A DNA stretch of 64,000 bases, from positions 62,001-126,000 of the forward strand of contig JAEZFK010000053.1 of NCBI GenBank assembly GCA_023437715.1. Reading direction: 5' to 3'. The DNA comes from Bacillota bacterium (GTDB lineage: Bacteria > Bacillota > Clostridia > Lachnospirales > Lachnospiraceae). The number at the start of each line of letters is the position of its first letter. The first letter of the stretch is position 1. Under the pieces are notes generated by a model. That model was not told where the DNA came from and made no database searches. It saw only the letters and a list, made by a program, of their open reading frames with translations. Below are positions 51,978-60,696 of this stretch, piece after piece. Both the position numbers and the translations under genes were made by a program.

Positions 51978-52592
51978 TTATTTTTTCTTCTTTACAGGTT
52001 CAGCCTCTCTTAAGTCGTCAATGACATGTTCAATGATCTGCTTTTTAATATATACATCAAAGGAAAGATCGCAGATCCAGGCGAACAGACGGAGATATTC
52101 CAAATCTTCCCCTTCCAGTCCCTTATCTTCAAAGGTCTTTCCGGCGTGCTCGTATTTTTCAATGATGTCCGCCTTTACGCTGCCCAGGGTTTCCTTTTCC
52201 TGTGAAAATATCTCTTTGTAGATCTCCTCTAAGGGCATGCCTTCGAACGAGTTGAAATGCTTCTCCGTAATTGGGCGGAAGAGCTGTTCAATATCATTAA
52301 AAGAAAGCATATTTTTAAAATAATAGATAAATATAAGCATCAGAATGTGCTCTCTGGAATATTTCTTTTTATTTGGAGCGGGAAGAAGGTTATTTTTGGC
52401 GTAGTTATTGATCATGGTCTTGGTCAGAACCTTATCCTCCGGATAGCGTTTCGTATCCTTTAAATGTTCGTCCATAAAGGTAGTGACCTGATCCATGTAT
52501 AAATCTATGTTTGGAATGGTTTCCGGCCTGATATGGCTTAGAGATTCCAGATGTTTTAAAATTTCCTGTATTCTTTCGTCGTTGGTCTTCAT
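51978..52592 (-). CDS. DUF1836 domain protein
   Basis: A 204-residue protein of the DUF1836 family. A MerR-like or winged-helix region is suggested by DKVLTKTMINNYAKNNLLPAPNKKKYSREHILMLIFIYYFKNML (landmarks TMINNYAKNNLLPAPNKKKY and REHILMLIFIYYFK). The C-terminal part is helical and charged, ending in KKKK. It is likely a DNA-binding regulator; no target is known. It converges on the YerC-like gene and diverges from ridA. Confidence 0.75.
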   Translation of the reverse strand: MKTNDERIQEILKHLESLSHIRPETIPNIDLYMDQVTTFMDEHLKDTKRYPEDKVLTKTMINNYAKNNLLPAPNKKKYSREHILMLIFIYYFKNMLSFNDIEQLFRPITEKHFNSFEGMPLEEIYKEIFSQEKETLGSVKADIIEKYEHAGKTFEDKGLEGEDLEYLRLFAWICDLSFDVYIKKQIIEHVIDDLREAEPVKKKK

Positions 52593-52715
52593 CGTTTTCT
52601 CCGTTCTGTGGAACCTGTTGCTCTGTACAGGGGCTGATCCCCTTGGTCATATTATATAGTATTCAATACCAGATGACAATAACTAAATATTTTTTAGAAT
52701 ACCTGAAAAAGTTTC

Positions 52716-52743
52716 TTGACATTTGGCCAATGTGTGATAATCT
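52716..52743 (+). promoter_or_regulatory. ridA promoter
   Basis: TTGACA (52716-52721), 16 bases, TAATCT (52738-52743); the -35 is consensus, the -10 weaker. It lies 48 bases before the start codon. Confidence 0.5.
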
Positions 52744-52790
52744 AGAATTATAAGCTATAATTGTGATAAATGAAAGGAGATACTAAAATC

Positions 52791-53174
52791 ATGAAGACAA
52801 TATTATCAACAGAAAAAGCGCCGGCAGCAATCGGACCTTATTCCCAGGCAGTTTGCGGAGGCGATTACGTATTCGTATCAGGACAGCTTCCTATTGATCC
52901 GGCGACCGGAGCATTTGCAGGCGAGGATATTACTTCCCAGACAAAGCAGTCTCTGGCAAACATCAAGGCAATTCTGGAAAGCAAGGGCCTGTCCATGGCA
53001 AATGTGGTAAAGACCACTGTTTTATTAAAGAATATCAGCGATTTCGGAGCAATGAATGAGGTATATGCAACATTTTTTGAAAGCGACTGCCCTGCAAGAG
53101 CGGCATTCGCAGTTGCTGCACTGCCGAAGGACGCTCTGGTTGAGATCGAAGCGATTGCTTACTGCGGAAAGTAA
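52791..53174 (+). CDS. ridA: RidA family enamine/imine deaminase
   Basis: A 127-residue RidA (YjgF/YER057c/UK114) protein that hydrolyses reactive enamines and imines made by PLP enzymes. Conserved blocks are [22 protein letters not shown], and the catalytic Arg in [24 protein letters not shown] (landmark [13 protein letters not shown]). The ATG at 52791 follows AAAGGAGA; an in-frame ATG at 52770 is less good. It is a single-gene unit. Confidence 0.93.
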   Translation: MKTILSTEKAPAAIGPYSQAVCGGDYVFVSGQLPIDPATGAFAGEDITSQTKQSLANIKAILESKGLSMANVVKTTVLLKNISDFGAMNEVYATFFESDCPARAAFAVAALPKDALVEIEAIAYCGK

Positions 53175-53191
53175 TTGAAGGTTTTTTAGAG

Positions 53192-53258
53192 AAAAAGAGC
53201 GGAGAGTACCGTGCCTTGAGATGCCTTACAGCGTTTCAAAGTATTGTGCTCTCTTTTT
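53192..53258 (+). terminator. Probable terminator region after ridA
   Basis: AAAAAGAG (53192-53199) and CTCTTTTT (53251-53258) can pair across a 51-base partly paired insert. It is a weaker example than the other terminators here. The remaining bases up to 53440 hold no gene I trust. Confidence 0.4.
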
Positions 53259-53440
53259 GGATTTCCGGAAAATAAGGGGCAGTTTTTTGCGTCGATGTAG
53301 AAATAAAGGGCTTTTTGCGAAAGAAATGGGTTGCATATTGACGGACTTATATTATAATAAATTGAGGAAGCCTGGTGGCTTTCCGGCTTATGAGGCGGAA
53401 TATAATACTTTCAGGAAGAATATGAGGCCTGAAAATCAGT

Positions 53441-54772
53441 ATGGAAGTTGGTACATTTGCGATGAAAGTTGACGAAACGGCAGAAGAATATCTGGGCCGT
53501 ATTCCCATGTGGGCCAGAAAGAAAAACTCCCTGGAGGATATCCGGAAGTTTCTTTGTGAAATGGACGAGCCGGATGAGAAGATGAAGATTTTCCATGTGG
53601 CGGGGACCAACGGGAAAGGCTCGGTATGCGCATTTCTCCAGTCCGTCTTACTAGCTGTCGGTTACCGGGTGGGGACATTTACCTCTCCTCATCTGATAGA
53701 AACAAGAGAGCGTTTTTGCATAGACGGAGAGAAAGTGCCTGAGGCGGCCTTTGAAGAAAGCTGCCGGACAATCAGGAAGCTTTCAGAACGGATGATGGAG
53801 AAAGGGTATTGCCATCCTTCATACTTTGAGTTTTTGTTTTACATGGCAATGGATATGTTTGATAAAGCGGAAGTTGATTTTGTGATTCTGGAGACCGGTC
53901 TGGGAGGAAGACTTGATGCCACCAATGTCATAAGACATCCTCTGGTGTCTGTGATCACCTCCATCAGCCTGGATCATATGGAATATCTGGGAGATACCAT
54001 TGATAAAATTGCAGCGGAAAAGGCTGGGATTATAAAAAGCGGGGTGCCTGCGGTTTTTGACGGAAACGACAGGGAGGCCGCTGAAGTTATCAGAGAAAAG
54101 GCAAAGGAGATTGGGGTTCCGTTTTATGAGACGGACAGGCAGGGGTATGAGATTACCGGCTGCAGCGGGAGTGAATATGAAGCGAGGCTCTCCGGTATAA
54201 GAGGAGATGTGCTTGAGGCTGTAATTCCGTCTCCGGCGGAATATCAGGTCATGAATGCGCTTCTTGCATTCCGGGCTCTTGAGGCCGCGGAGGTGAGGCT
54301 TCTCACCCCAAAGCAGATCCGGAACGGCTTTCTCACCATGCAGTGGCCGGCCCGGATGGAAGAGGTGCTTCCGGGAGTTTTCCTGGATGGAGCCCACAAC
54401 CCGGGAGGGATTGAAGCTTTTGCCAAGGCGGCAGCCGGTTTATGCGCATCCAGAAAGAAACGTGCTTACCTGCTTTTTTCATCGGTATCCGGCAAGGATC
54501 ATCACCGGATGATAAGAAACATTGCAAATGCCCTGCCCCTGGATTACGGGGCTGTGGCTCATATGGATTCGGAAAGAGGACTGGAAACAGAAATTCTTCT
54601 CAAGGAATTTCAGGATACTTTCGGCTTCTTCACGGAAGGATTTTCCACAGTGGAAGAGGCTGTTTTGCACATGCTTCATAAAAAGGATGAAGGGCATCTT
54701 TTGTTTTGTGTAGGTTCCCTTTATCTGATGGGCGAGATAAAAGCGGTTTTAAGGAGGAACGGATATGATTGA
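53441..54772 (+). CDS. folC: Folylpolyglutamate synthase/dihydrofolate synthase
   Basis: A 443-residue Mur-ligase-family enzyme that adds glutamate to folates. The P-loop is FHVAGTNGKGSVCAFLQ, followed by GYRVGTFTSPHLIETRERF (landmark TFTSPHLIETRERF). SLDHMEYLGDTIDKIAAEKAGIIK and DGAHNPGGIEAF are diagnostic. The start is uncertain: ATG 53441 and ATG 53462 both lack a clear RBS. The 3' end overlaps a 46-residue ORF by eight bases. Confidence 0.92.
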   Translation: MEVGTFAMKVDETAEEYLGRIPMWARKKNSLEDIRKFLCEMDEPDEKMKIFHVAGTNGKGSVCAFLQSVLLAVGYRVGTFTSPHLIETRERFCIDGEKVPEAAFEESCRTIRKLSERMMEKGYCHPSYFEFLFYMAMDMFDKAEVDFVILETGLGGRLDATNVIRHPLVSVITSISLDHMEYLGDTIDKIAAEKAGIIKSGVPAVFDGNDREAAEVIREKAKEIGVPFYETDRQGYEITGCSGSEYEARLSGIRGDVLEAVIPSPAEYQVMNALLAFRALEAAEVRLLTPKQIRNGFLTMQWPARMEEVLPGVFLDGAHNPGGIEAFAKAAAGLCASRKKRAYLLFSSVSGKDHHRMIRNIANALPLDYGAVAHMDSERGLETEILLKEFQDTFGFFTEGFSTVEEAVLHMLHKKDEGHLLFCVGSLYLMGEIKAVLRRNGYD

Positions 54773-54905
54773 TTTTGAAGCTGAAATTGCCAATTACAGG
54801 CCCAGCCTGGAGGTTGACGCCATTGAGGACGCCATTGTGAGAAGCGATCTGACGGATATGAACGACTTAATTATGGACCTTATCAAAGAAGTCAGCAAGG
54901 AATAG
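54765..54905 (+). CDS. 46-residue acidic ORF between folC and the TPR gene
   Basis: The product begins MIDFEAEIANYRPSLEVDA and ends LIMDLIKEVSKE, with 12 Asp/Glu. AAGGAGG precedes its ATG at a good distance, and it overlaps the folC stop by eight bases and lies 10 bases before the next gene, all signs of a real operon member. I do not recognise a family. It is helical in appearance and probably a small interaction module. Confidence 0.6.
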   Translation: MIDFEAEIANYRPSLEVDAIEDAIVRSDLTDMNDLIMDLIKEVSKE

Positions 54906-54915
54906 GCGGCCCAGT

Positions 54916-56232
54916 ATGGATTATGAAAGAAAAACCCGCGTGATTGCAAACAGCTATTACAATATGGGCTTGGAACGGGCCAGACTGCGGGATTTATCAG
55001 GAGCAGCGGAATGCTTAAAGAAAAGCCTGCATTTCAATAAGTATATGACGGATGCCAGAAATCTTCTGGGCCTCATCTATTATGAAGTGGGAGAGGTAGG
55101 CGATGCTCTGGTCCAGTGGGTCATCAGCATGAATCTGCAGCCGGAGGAAAACCGTGCGGACCATTATCTTGGCGAGATCCAGAGAAAAAAGGGGGCCATG
55201 GATGCGGAACGCCGGACGATACGCAGGTTTAACCAGGCTCTTGTCTATGCTGAGAACGGAAGTGAGGACTTAGCCATCCTGCAGCTTAATAAGGTGGTGG
55301 AGAGCAAGCCTAATTATGTGAAAGCCCAGCTTTTGTTCGCCCTTCTCTGCATTGCCAGAGAGGATTACCAGAAAGCGGGAAAGGCTGTTTACAAGGTCCT
55401 GCAGATCGACCGCAACCACCCCAGGGCACTTTGGTACAAGTCCCTGGTCAAAACCTCCGGCGTAACCATAAAAGGGGAACAGGAGCCGGAGAAAAGGAAG
55501 CTGAAAAACGTGTTATCCCACAGGCAGCTGGAGGATGACGATATTATTATCCCTCCCAGCTACAGGGAAAACACCAGGGACCAGGCAGTGGGCAACATCC
55601 TTGCAGGCCTTTTGCTGGGGGCGGCAGTTATCTTTTTCTTAGTTATGCCTGCCAACACAAGGGCCATTAATTTAAGCCACAACCAGGAGATATTAAAATA
55701 CAGCGAGAAGCTGAGCCAGGCAAACCAGAAAGCAGACGATTTAACGGCCCAGCTGGAATCCATGGAATCAGAAAAGAAGAAAGCGGAGGAATCCTTATCC
55801 TCCTTAACCAATAATGCGGACAGTGTGATGGCCCAGTATCAGGCTGTCATCGGAATTCTTCAGGCATATAAGAAGAACGATTTCCAGTCCGCAGTACGGA
55901 TTTATGCGGGCTTAAACCCTGAGCTCATCACCTCCGAGGATGTCCAGGCGGTGATCGGTGAAATAAAGAAAGACATGAAAGAGAAAGGCTGCCCCATTCT
56001 GGAAGGTCTTGGCGACAAGGCAATGGAAGCGGGAGACGGGGCGGGCGCCCTTGCCTATTATTTAAAATGTATTGATTTAGTCCCCGCCAGCTGGCAGGCA
56101 AAATTCAAGGCAGCCGTCATTTACAAAGGAATGGAGCAGAAGGAGCAGGCAAACGCATTGTTTTCCGATATCATAAATAACAGTAAGGATAAAGAGTTAT
56201 CTGCCAAAGCAAAATCGGAACGTGGTTTTTAA
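54916..56232 (+). CDS. TPR-repeat membrane protein
   Basis: A 438-residue protein. The N-terminal 190 residues contain at least four TPR-like helix pairs (for example NMGLERARLRDLSGAAECLKKSL and LAILQLNKVVESKPNYVKAQL in part). One membrane segment follows (ILAGLLLGAAVIFFLVMPA, about 228-246), then a coiled coil (about 250-300) and a second TPR-like region at the C-terminus. It is probably a scaffold at the membrane; no function is established. It follows folC and the 46-residue ORF closely and ends at a terminator. Confidence 0.75.
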   Translation: MDYERKTRVIANSYYNMGLERARLRDLSGAAECLKKSLHFNKYMTDARNLLGLIYYEVGEVGDALVQWVISMNLQPEENRADHYLGEIQRKKGAMDAERRTIRRFNQALVYAENGSEDLAILQLNKVVESKPNYVKAQLLFALLCIAREDYQKAGKAVYKVLQIDRNHPRALWYKSLVKTSGVTIKGEQEPEKRKLKNVLSHRQLEDDDIIIPPSYRENTRDQAVGNILAGLLLGAAVIFFLVMPANTRAINLSHNQEILKYSEKLSQANQKADDLTAQLESMESEKKKAEESLSSLTNNADSVMAQYQAVIGILQAYKKNDFQSAVRIYAGLNPELITSEDVQAVIGEIKKDMKEKGCPILEGLGDKAMEAGDGAGALAYYLKCIDLVPASWQAKFKAAVIYKGMEQKEQANALFSDIINNSKDKELSAKAKSERGF

Positions 56233-56243
56233 AGGCGGAAAAC

Positions 56244-56289
56244 AAAAAGACGCGACGGAAGAGGAAACTTTTTTGTTGTGTCTTTTTTT
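56244..56289 (+). terminator. Terminator after the TPR gene
   Basis: AAAAAGACGCGAC (56244-56256) and GTTGTGTCTTTTT (56275-56287) pair with few mismatches and end in seven T. It isolates the sigF operon from upstream transcription. Confidence 0.8.
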
Positions 56290-56370
56290 CTTCCCACTGC
56301 CGGGGATTCTTCGGATTAAAACACTCTTCTGTATTACGGACAGACAATAAGAAATGGAGGAGTATTGCAT

Positions 56371-56712
56371 ATGAATCAACCAAGCTTTACATATGAAGCG
56401 GAAGGACAGGCACTGATCATACACCTGCCGGAGGAGCTGGACCACCATAACTGCACCGGGCTTAAATATGAAACGGACTTAATCCTTTCGGAAAATTATA
56501 TCAGACGCATTGTTTTTGATTTTTCAAAAACCAGATTCATGGATTCGTCGGGAATCGGTATATTATTAAACCGGTATAAGCAGATGGCCTTAAGCGGCGG
56601 GAGCGTTGCCATCTACGGTGCAGGTGCTCAGGCACTCCGTATTTTAAAAATGGGAGGCATTTTAAAATTAGTAAAATTATATGACTCTAAGGAAGCAGCA
56701 GTCACAGGTTGA
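56371..56712 (+). CDS. spoIIAA: Anti-sigma F factor antagonist SpoIIAA
   Basis: A 113-residue STAS-domain protein. The phosphorylatable Ser is in FMDSSGIGILLNRYK, as in B. subtilis SpoIIAA. When dephosphorylated it takes SpoIIAB away from sigma F in the forespore. The ATG at 56371 lies ten bases from GGAGG; a TTG at 56365 is in frame. It begins the spoIIA operon; I could not pick out a convincing sigma H promoter upstream. Confidence 0.95.
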   Translation: MNQPSFTYEAEGQALIIHLPEELDHHNCTGLKYETDLILSENYIRRIVFDFSKTRFMDSSGIGILLNRYKQMALSGGSVAIYGAGAQALRILKMGGILKLVKLYDSKEAAVTG

Positions 56713-56722
56713 GGAGGAACGT

Positions 56723-57157
56723 ATGTCAGAACAGAACAAACCGGAAATTCTGAAAATGGAATTGGAGGCCCTGTCAAAGAATGAGGAGTTTGCCAGAGTG
56801 GCAGTTGCTGTCTTTATGGCAAGGCTGAACCCTACTCTGGAAGAGGTGAACGATGTGAAAACAGCCGTGTCGGAGGCTGTCACCAATGCGGTCATTCACG
56901 GGTATCAGGGACAGGGAGGAATTATTTATCTGGAAGTGGAGATTGATGGCCAGGAAATCTCCGTGACCGTTAAGGATACGGGAATCGGGATACCCGATAT
57001 CAAACGGGCCATGGAACCCATGTACACCACGGACCCGGACGGGGAGCGGTCGGGAATGGGATTTTCCTTTATGGAAGCGTTTATGGACCAGGTGGAAGTA
57101 CAGTCGGCGCCTGGTGAGGGAACCTCTGTGACCATGAAAAAGAAGATCAGCAGGTGA
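56723..57157 (+). CDS. spoIIAB: Anti-sigma F factor SpoIIAB
   Basis: A 144-residue GHKL-type serine kinase and anti-sigma factor. N-box EAVTNAVIHGY, G1 box VKDTGIGIPD, and GERSGMGFSFMEAFMD complete the ATP site. It holds sigma F inactive and phosphorylates SpoIIAA. The ATG at 56723 follows GAGGAGG. Its stop overlaps the region of the sigF start, a sign of coupled synthesis. Confidence 0.95.
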   Translation: MSEQNKPEILKMELEALSKNEEFARVAVAVFMARLNPTLEEVNDVKTAVSEAVTNAVIHGYQGQGGIIYLEVEIDGQEISVTVKDTGIGIPDIKRAMEPMYTTDPDGERSGMGFSFMEAFMDQVEVQSAPGEGTSVTMKKKISR

Positions 57158-57162
57158 GCCTT

Positions 57163-57876
57163 ATGGATGAGACCATGAGATTGATAGAAATGGCTCACGG
57201 TGGAGATAAAGGGGCAAGAGACCGGCTGGTCACCGACAATTTCGGACTGGTCTGGAGCATTGTCCGCAGATTTACAGGGCGCGGATACGATCCCGAGGAC
57301 TTATTTCAGATCGGAAGCATTGGCCTTATGAAAGCCATTGATAAATTCGATTTATCTTACGATGTGAAATTTTCAACCTATGCGGTGCCCATGATAACAG
57401 GGGAGATCAAGCGGTTTTTAAGGGATGACGGTATGATTAAGGTCAGCCGTTCCATTAAGGAAATGGGCCTTAAAGTGAAAAATGTACGGGAAGAGCTGGT
57501 GTACCGGCTGGGGAGAGAACCTACGGTAGAGGAGATCGCCGGAGAAATCGGGGCCAGTAAGGAAGAAGTGGCAGCCTCCATTGAAGCGGGAGCGGAGGTG
57601 GGCTCTTTATACCAGTCCGTCAATAAAAATGATGAAAACAGCATTTTGCTCATCGACAAGATTGAAGAAGAAAGCTCCGCCCAGGAAGAACTTTTAAATC
57701 AGATGGTGCTTCGCGACCTTTTATGCGCTCTTTCTGATAAAGACAGGGAGATTATCATCCGCCGTTATTATTATAATGAGACCCAGAGCCAGATTGCGGA
57801 CAGGCTGGGAATCTCTCAGGTTCAGGTATCCAGGCTGGAAAAAAAGATTTTGAAACAAATGCGGGAAAAATTATAG
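57163..57876 (+). CDS. sigF: Forespore sigma factor SigF
   Basis: A 237-residue sporulation sigma factor. Region 2 is DNFGLVWSIVRRF...YDPEDLFQIGSIGLMKAIDKFDLSYDVKFSTYAVPMITGEIKRFLRDDG (landmarks EDLFQIGSIGLMKAIDKFD and TYAVPMITGEIKRFLRD). Region 4 is ETQSQIADRLGISQVQVSRLEKKIL. I chose ATG 57163, which has AGGTGA five bases upstream; a GTG at 57154 overlapping the spoIIAB stop is possible. It directs early forespore transcription. Confidence 0.95.
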   Translation: MDETMRLIEMAHGGDKGARDRLVTDNFGLVWSIVRRFTGRGYDPEDLFQIGSIGLMKAIDKFDLSYDVKFSTYAVPMITGEIKRFLRDDGMIKVSRSIKEMGLKVKNVREELVYRLGREPTVEEIAGEIGASKEEVAASIEAGAEVGSLYQSVNKNDENSILLIDKIEEESSAQEELLNQMVLRDLLCALSDKDREIIIRRYYYNETQSQIADRLGISQVQVSRLEKKILKQMREKL

Positions 57877-57940
57877 AATAAAAAGATTTTATACGGCTCA
57901 TACTACCTTTGAAAAACCAGAGAAAAGGATGTGAGCACTT

Positions 57941-58102
57941 ATGGAATCCATGAAACATAAGATTGTAATGGCCCTTCTCGTGTTGTGCCTGATCGCAATT
58001 GCAGCCGCCATCTGGTACATGATTGCAGTCATGCCTGATGGAGTGGAAAAAGAAGGGACTCTTGTTAAGGCCATCCCCGGATTGGAGATGATGGTTTTAT
58101 GA
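57941..58102 (+). CDS. 53-residue single-span membrane protein between sigF and spoVAA
   Basis: The product starts MESMKHKIVMALLVLCLIAI and has one membrane helix (about 8-31) followed by a short tail VEKEGTLVKAIPGLEMMVL. An AAAGGATG sequence lies 8 bases before the ATG, and the stop overlaps the spoVAA start by four bases (ATGA), which ties its translation to spoVAA. I know no named family for it; in the classical loci I recall no gene here. It is probably forespore-expressed. Short length limits confidence, but the position is strong evidence of coding. Confidence 0.65.
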   Translation: MESMKHKIVMALLVLCLIAIAAAIWYMIAVMPDGVEKEGTLVKAIPGLEMMVL

Positions 58103-58725
58103 GCAAGACCGTTTATTTAAATGTCAGCCAGATCACGGAGGTTCATCATAAGGAAATTCAGTTAAAGGATGTGGCTGATGTTTATTGTGATGATTCCGCC
58201 GTCATGAACAAGTGCAATGCCCTGCGCATCAAAACCATTCATTTGGACCGCAACAAACGGTACGTGGAAAGCACCCTGGACGTCATAAAGAAGATGATGG
58301 AAATGGACCCTACCCTTACGGTCAACAGCGTGGGGGAGGTAGATTTTATCATAGACTACCACAAGCCGAAGCGCCCCAGCTGGGTCTGGCAGTGGTTAAA
58401 GACTATTTTCGTCTGTATCGTCTGCTTCTGCGGCGCTTCCTTTGCCATTATGACCTTTAACAACGATGTGAGCGTTACAGATGTTTTTAAGGAGATTTAT
58501 CAGATCGTCATGAGGCAGGAATCCAGCGGCTTCACGATTTTGGAGGTCAGCTATTCTGTTGGACTGGCTCTTGGGATCGTTGTATTCTTCAACCATTTCG
58601 CAAAGTACAAGATCAATACAGATCCGACACCCCTGGAGGTGGAAATGCGGCTTTATGAAGACAATATCAGCAAGACCCTGATCAAGAATGACGGCAGAAA
58701 GGAGTCAGATATTGATGTTTCTTAG
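58099..58725 (+). CDS. spoVAA: Stage V sporulation protein AA
   Basis: A 208-residue membrane protein of the SpoVA channel system that moves dipicolinic acid into spores. It has a soluble N-terminal domain (YLNVSQITEVHHKEIQLKDVADVYC) and two membrane helices (about 100-120 and 153-175). It overlaps the upstream 53-residue gene by four bases and spoVAB by eleven. The assignment rests on sequence and on the following spoVA genes. Confidence 0.88.
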   Translation: MSKTVYLNVSQITEVHHKEIQLKDVADVYCDDSAVMNKCNALRIKTIHLDRNKRYVESTLDVIKKMMEMDPTLTVNSVGEVDFIIDYHKPKRPSWVWQWLKTIFVCIVCFCGASFAIMTFNNDVSVTDVFKEIYQIVMRQESSGFTILEVSYSVGLALGIVVFFNHFAKYKINTDPTPLEVEMRLYEDNISKTLIKNDGRKESDIDVS

Positions 58726-59140
58726 ACAGGTATTTCTGTGCTTTATCGGACTCAGCGCTGGCGGCATTATAGCAGCCGGCGTTTTTGCTTTTCTGGCAAT
58801 CATCGGCGTATTTCCCAGGCTCATAGGAATCACCCATACAAAAAAGCACATAATACTCTATGAGTCCGTTATTATTCTCGGCGGGGTGCTGGGAAATATA
58901 AGCGATATTTATGAATTCCCCCTGGGTTTTGGGGGAAATGCGTTTCTGGGAATCTATGGGCTGTCCGTTGGAATTTTTGTAGGCTGCCTTGCCATGTCCC
59001 TTGCGGAGACCTTAAAGGCCTTTCCCGTATTCAGCCGCAGAATTCATCTGGGGGTTGGACTGCAGTATATCATCCTTTCCCTGGGGCTGGGAAAGCTTAT
59101 GGGCTCCCTGGTATTTTTTGCGGAAAGGTTCGGAAAATAA
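58715..59140 (+). CDS. spoVAB: Stage V sporulation protein AB
   Basis: A 141-residue membrane protein with about four helices. GLSAGGIIAAGVFAFLAIIGVFPRL near the start and MGSLVFFAERFGK at the end fit SpoVAB. The ATG at 58715 lies inside the end of spoVAA; an adjacent TTG at 58712 is possible. It works with SpoVAA in spores; the exact role is unsettled. Confidence 0.87.
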   Translation: MFLRQVFLCFIGLSAGGIIAAGVFAFLAIIGVFPRLIGITHTKKHIILYESVIILGGVLGNISDIYEFPLGFGGNAFLGIYGLSVGIFVGCLAMSLAETLKAFPVFSRRIHLGVGLQYIILSLGLGKLMGSLVFFAERFGK

Positions 59141-59159
59141 AGGAAGGAAAGAGGAAATT

Positions 59160-59612
59160 ATGGAGATAAACAAAAAGGCATATGAGGCCTATGTGAAAGA
59201 GATGACCCCTGTGCATAAAAAATGGCCTGGACTGATCAAGGCGTTTCTGGTAGGAGGTCTGATCTGTGTGGCAGGACAGCTTGTGACTGCCGGATTTACG
59301 GCTGCCGGGCTGGAAAAGGAGGCGGCTTCCTCATGGACCACCCTGGTCCTGATTGCGGCCAGCGTCATTTTAACCGGATTTAACATTTATCCCAAGATTG
59401 TAAAATTCGGCGGTGCAGGCGCGCTGGTGCCCATTACCGGATTTGCCAATTCGGTGGTGGCTCCGGCAGTGGAATTCAAGGCTGAGGGACAGGTATTCGG
59501 CATTGGCTGTAAGATTTTTACCATAGCCGGTCCCGTTATTTTATACGGGATTCTCAGCTCCTGGATTCTTGGAATCGGGGCCTATGTATTAAAAGCCTTT
59601 GGGATACTGTAG
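59160..59612 (+). CDS. spoVAC: Stage V sporulation protein AC
   Basis: A 150-residue membrane protein, the SpoVA subunit thought to form a mechanosensitive channel for dipicolinic acid release. KKWPGLIKAFLVGGLICVAGQ, then the conserved GGAGALVPITGFANSVVAPAVEFKAEG (landmark GALVPITGFANSVVAPAVEFK), and four to five helices. The ATG at 59160 is preceded by AAAGAGGAA. It shares the repeat fold with SpoVAE downstream. Confidence 0.94.
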   Translation: MEINKKAYEAYVKEMTPVHKKWPGLIKAFLVGGLICVAGQLVTAGFTAAGLEKEAASSWTTLVLIAASVILTGFNIYPKIVKFGGAGALVPITGFANSVVAPAVEFKAEGQVFGIGCKIFTIAGPVILYGILSSWILGIGAYVLKAFGIL

Positions 59613-59645
59613 GATCAGACCGGTCAGAGAAATGGAGAGAGAAAA

Positions 59646-60668
59646 ATGCAGGTAGGAAAAGCGAGTATAAAATTTGAAGAACCTCCGATTATTGAAAGCA
59701 TGGCTTCCATTGTCGGAAAGAAAGAGGGGGAAGGCCCTCTGGGAAAATTGTTCGATGTGGTGGAGCAGGATGACATGTTCGGAGCGGATACCTGGGAACA
59801 GGCGGAAAGCACCATGCAGAAGCAGACCGCAGACCTTGCCATTGAAAAGGGAGATATCCGGAAAAAGGATATCCGCTACCTTTTCGCCGGAGATCTGCTG
59901 GGACAGCTCATCGCCACCTCCTTTGGAACTGTGGACTTGGAAATCCCTTTGTTCGGCTTATTCGGAGCCTGCTCCACCATGGGTGAGGCCCTGAATTTAG
60001 GCGCCATGGCCGTGGCCGGAGGCTTTGCGGATAAGGTTATGGCCATGGCTTCCAGCCATTTTGCCACGGCTGAAAAACAGTTCCGTTTTCCCTTAAGCTA
60101 CGGAAACCAGAGGCCATTTTCGGCTTCCTGGACGGTTACGGGCTGCGGTGCAGTTATTCTTTGCAAAAACAGGAAAGACGGGATTGCCGCCATCACCGGC
60201 ATCACCACAGGGCGCATGGTGGACATGGGAACCAAGGATTCCATGAATATGGGAGCTGCCATGGCTCCGGCTGCCTTTCATACCATTTTGCAGAATTTTG
60301 CAGATTTTCAGGTGGATGAATCCTATTATGATAAAATCATAACAGGAGATTTAGGGCAGATCGGCAGAAGCATTCTTCTGGATTTTATGAGGAACAAGGG
60401 CCATGATTTAGAGAATATTCATACGGACTGCGGAATTGAAATATATGACAAGGATACCCAGGACACCCACGCAGGAGGAAGCGGCTGCGGCTGTGCGGCC
60501 TCCACCCTCTGTTCCTATATTCTTCCCAAGGTTCAGGACGGAACGTGGAAGCGGGTGTTGTTTGTGCCCACCGGAGCGCTGCTCTCCACAGTCAGCTTTA
60601 ACGAGGGAGAGACCATTCCCGGCATTGCCCATGGGGTGGTGATTGAGAATGTAGGAAACTTATCGTAA
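59646..60668 (+). CDS. spoVAD: Stage V sporulation protein AD
   Basis: A 340-residue soluble protein with a thiolase-like fold that binds dipicolinic acid. Family blocks are FEEPPIIESMASIVGKKEGEGPLG, LFGACSTMGEAL with the conserved Cys, and THAGGSGCGCAASTLCSYILPK in part. It has no signal peptide and is membrane-associated through other SpoVA proteins. GGAGAG precedes the ATG. Confidence 0.95.
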   Translation: MQVGKASIKFEEPPIIESMASIVGKKEGEGPLGKLFDVVEQDDMFGADTWEQAESTMQKQTADLAIEKGDIRKKDIRYLFAGDLLGQLIATSFGTVDLEIPLFGLFGACSTMGEALNLGAMAVAGGFADKVMAMASSHFATAEKQFRFPLSYGNQRPFSASWTVTGCGAVILCKNRKDGIAAITGITTGRMVDMGTKDSMNMGAAMAPAAFHTILQNFADFQVDESYYDKIITGDLGQIGRSILLDFMRNKGHDLENIHTDCGIEIYDKDTQDTHAGGSGCGCAASTLCSYILPKVQDGTWKRVLFVPTGALLSTVSFNEGETIPGIAHGVVIENVGNLS

Positions 60669-60696
60669 GAGGATTTTGTTCAGAAAGGAGACAGCT

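Noticed and set aside
53221..53472. 83-codon open frame between ridA and folC
   Set aside because: No ribosome site, odd composition, overlaps the terminator-like region and the folC start; judged non-coding.
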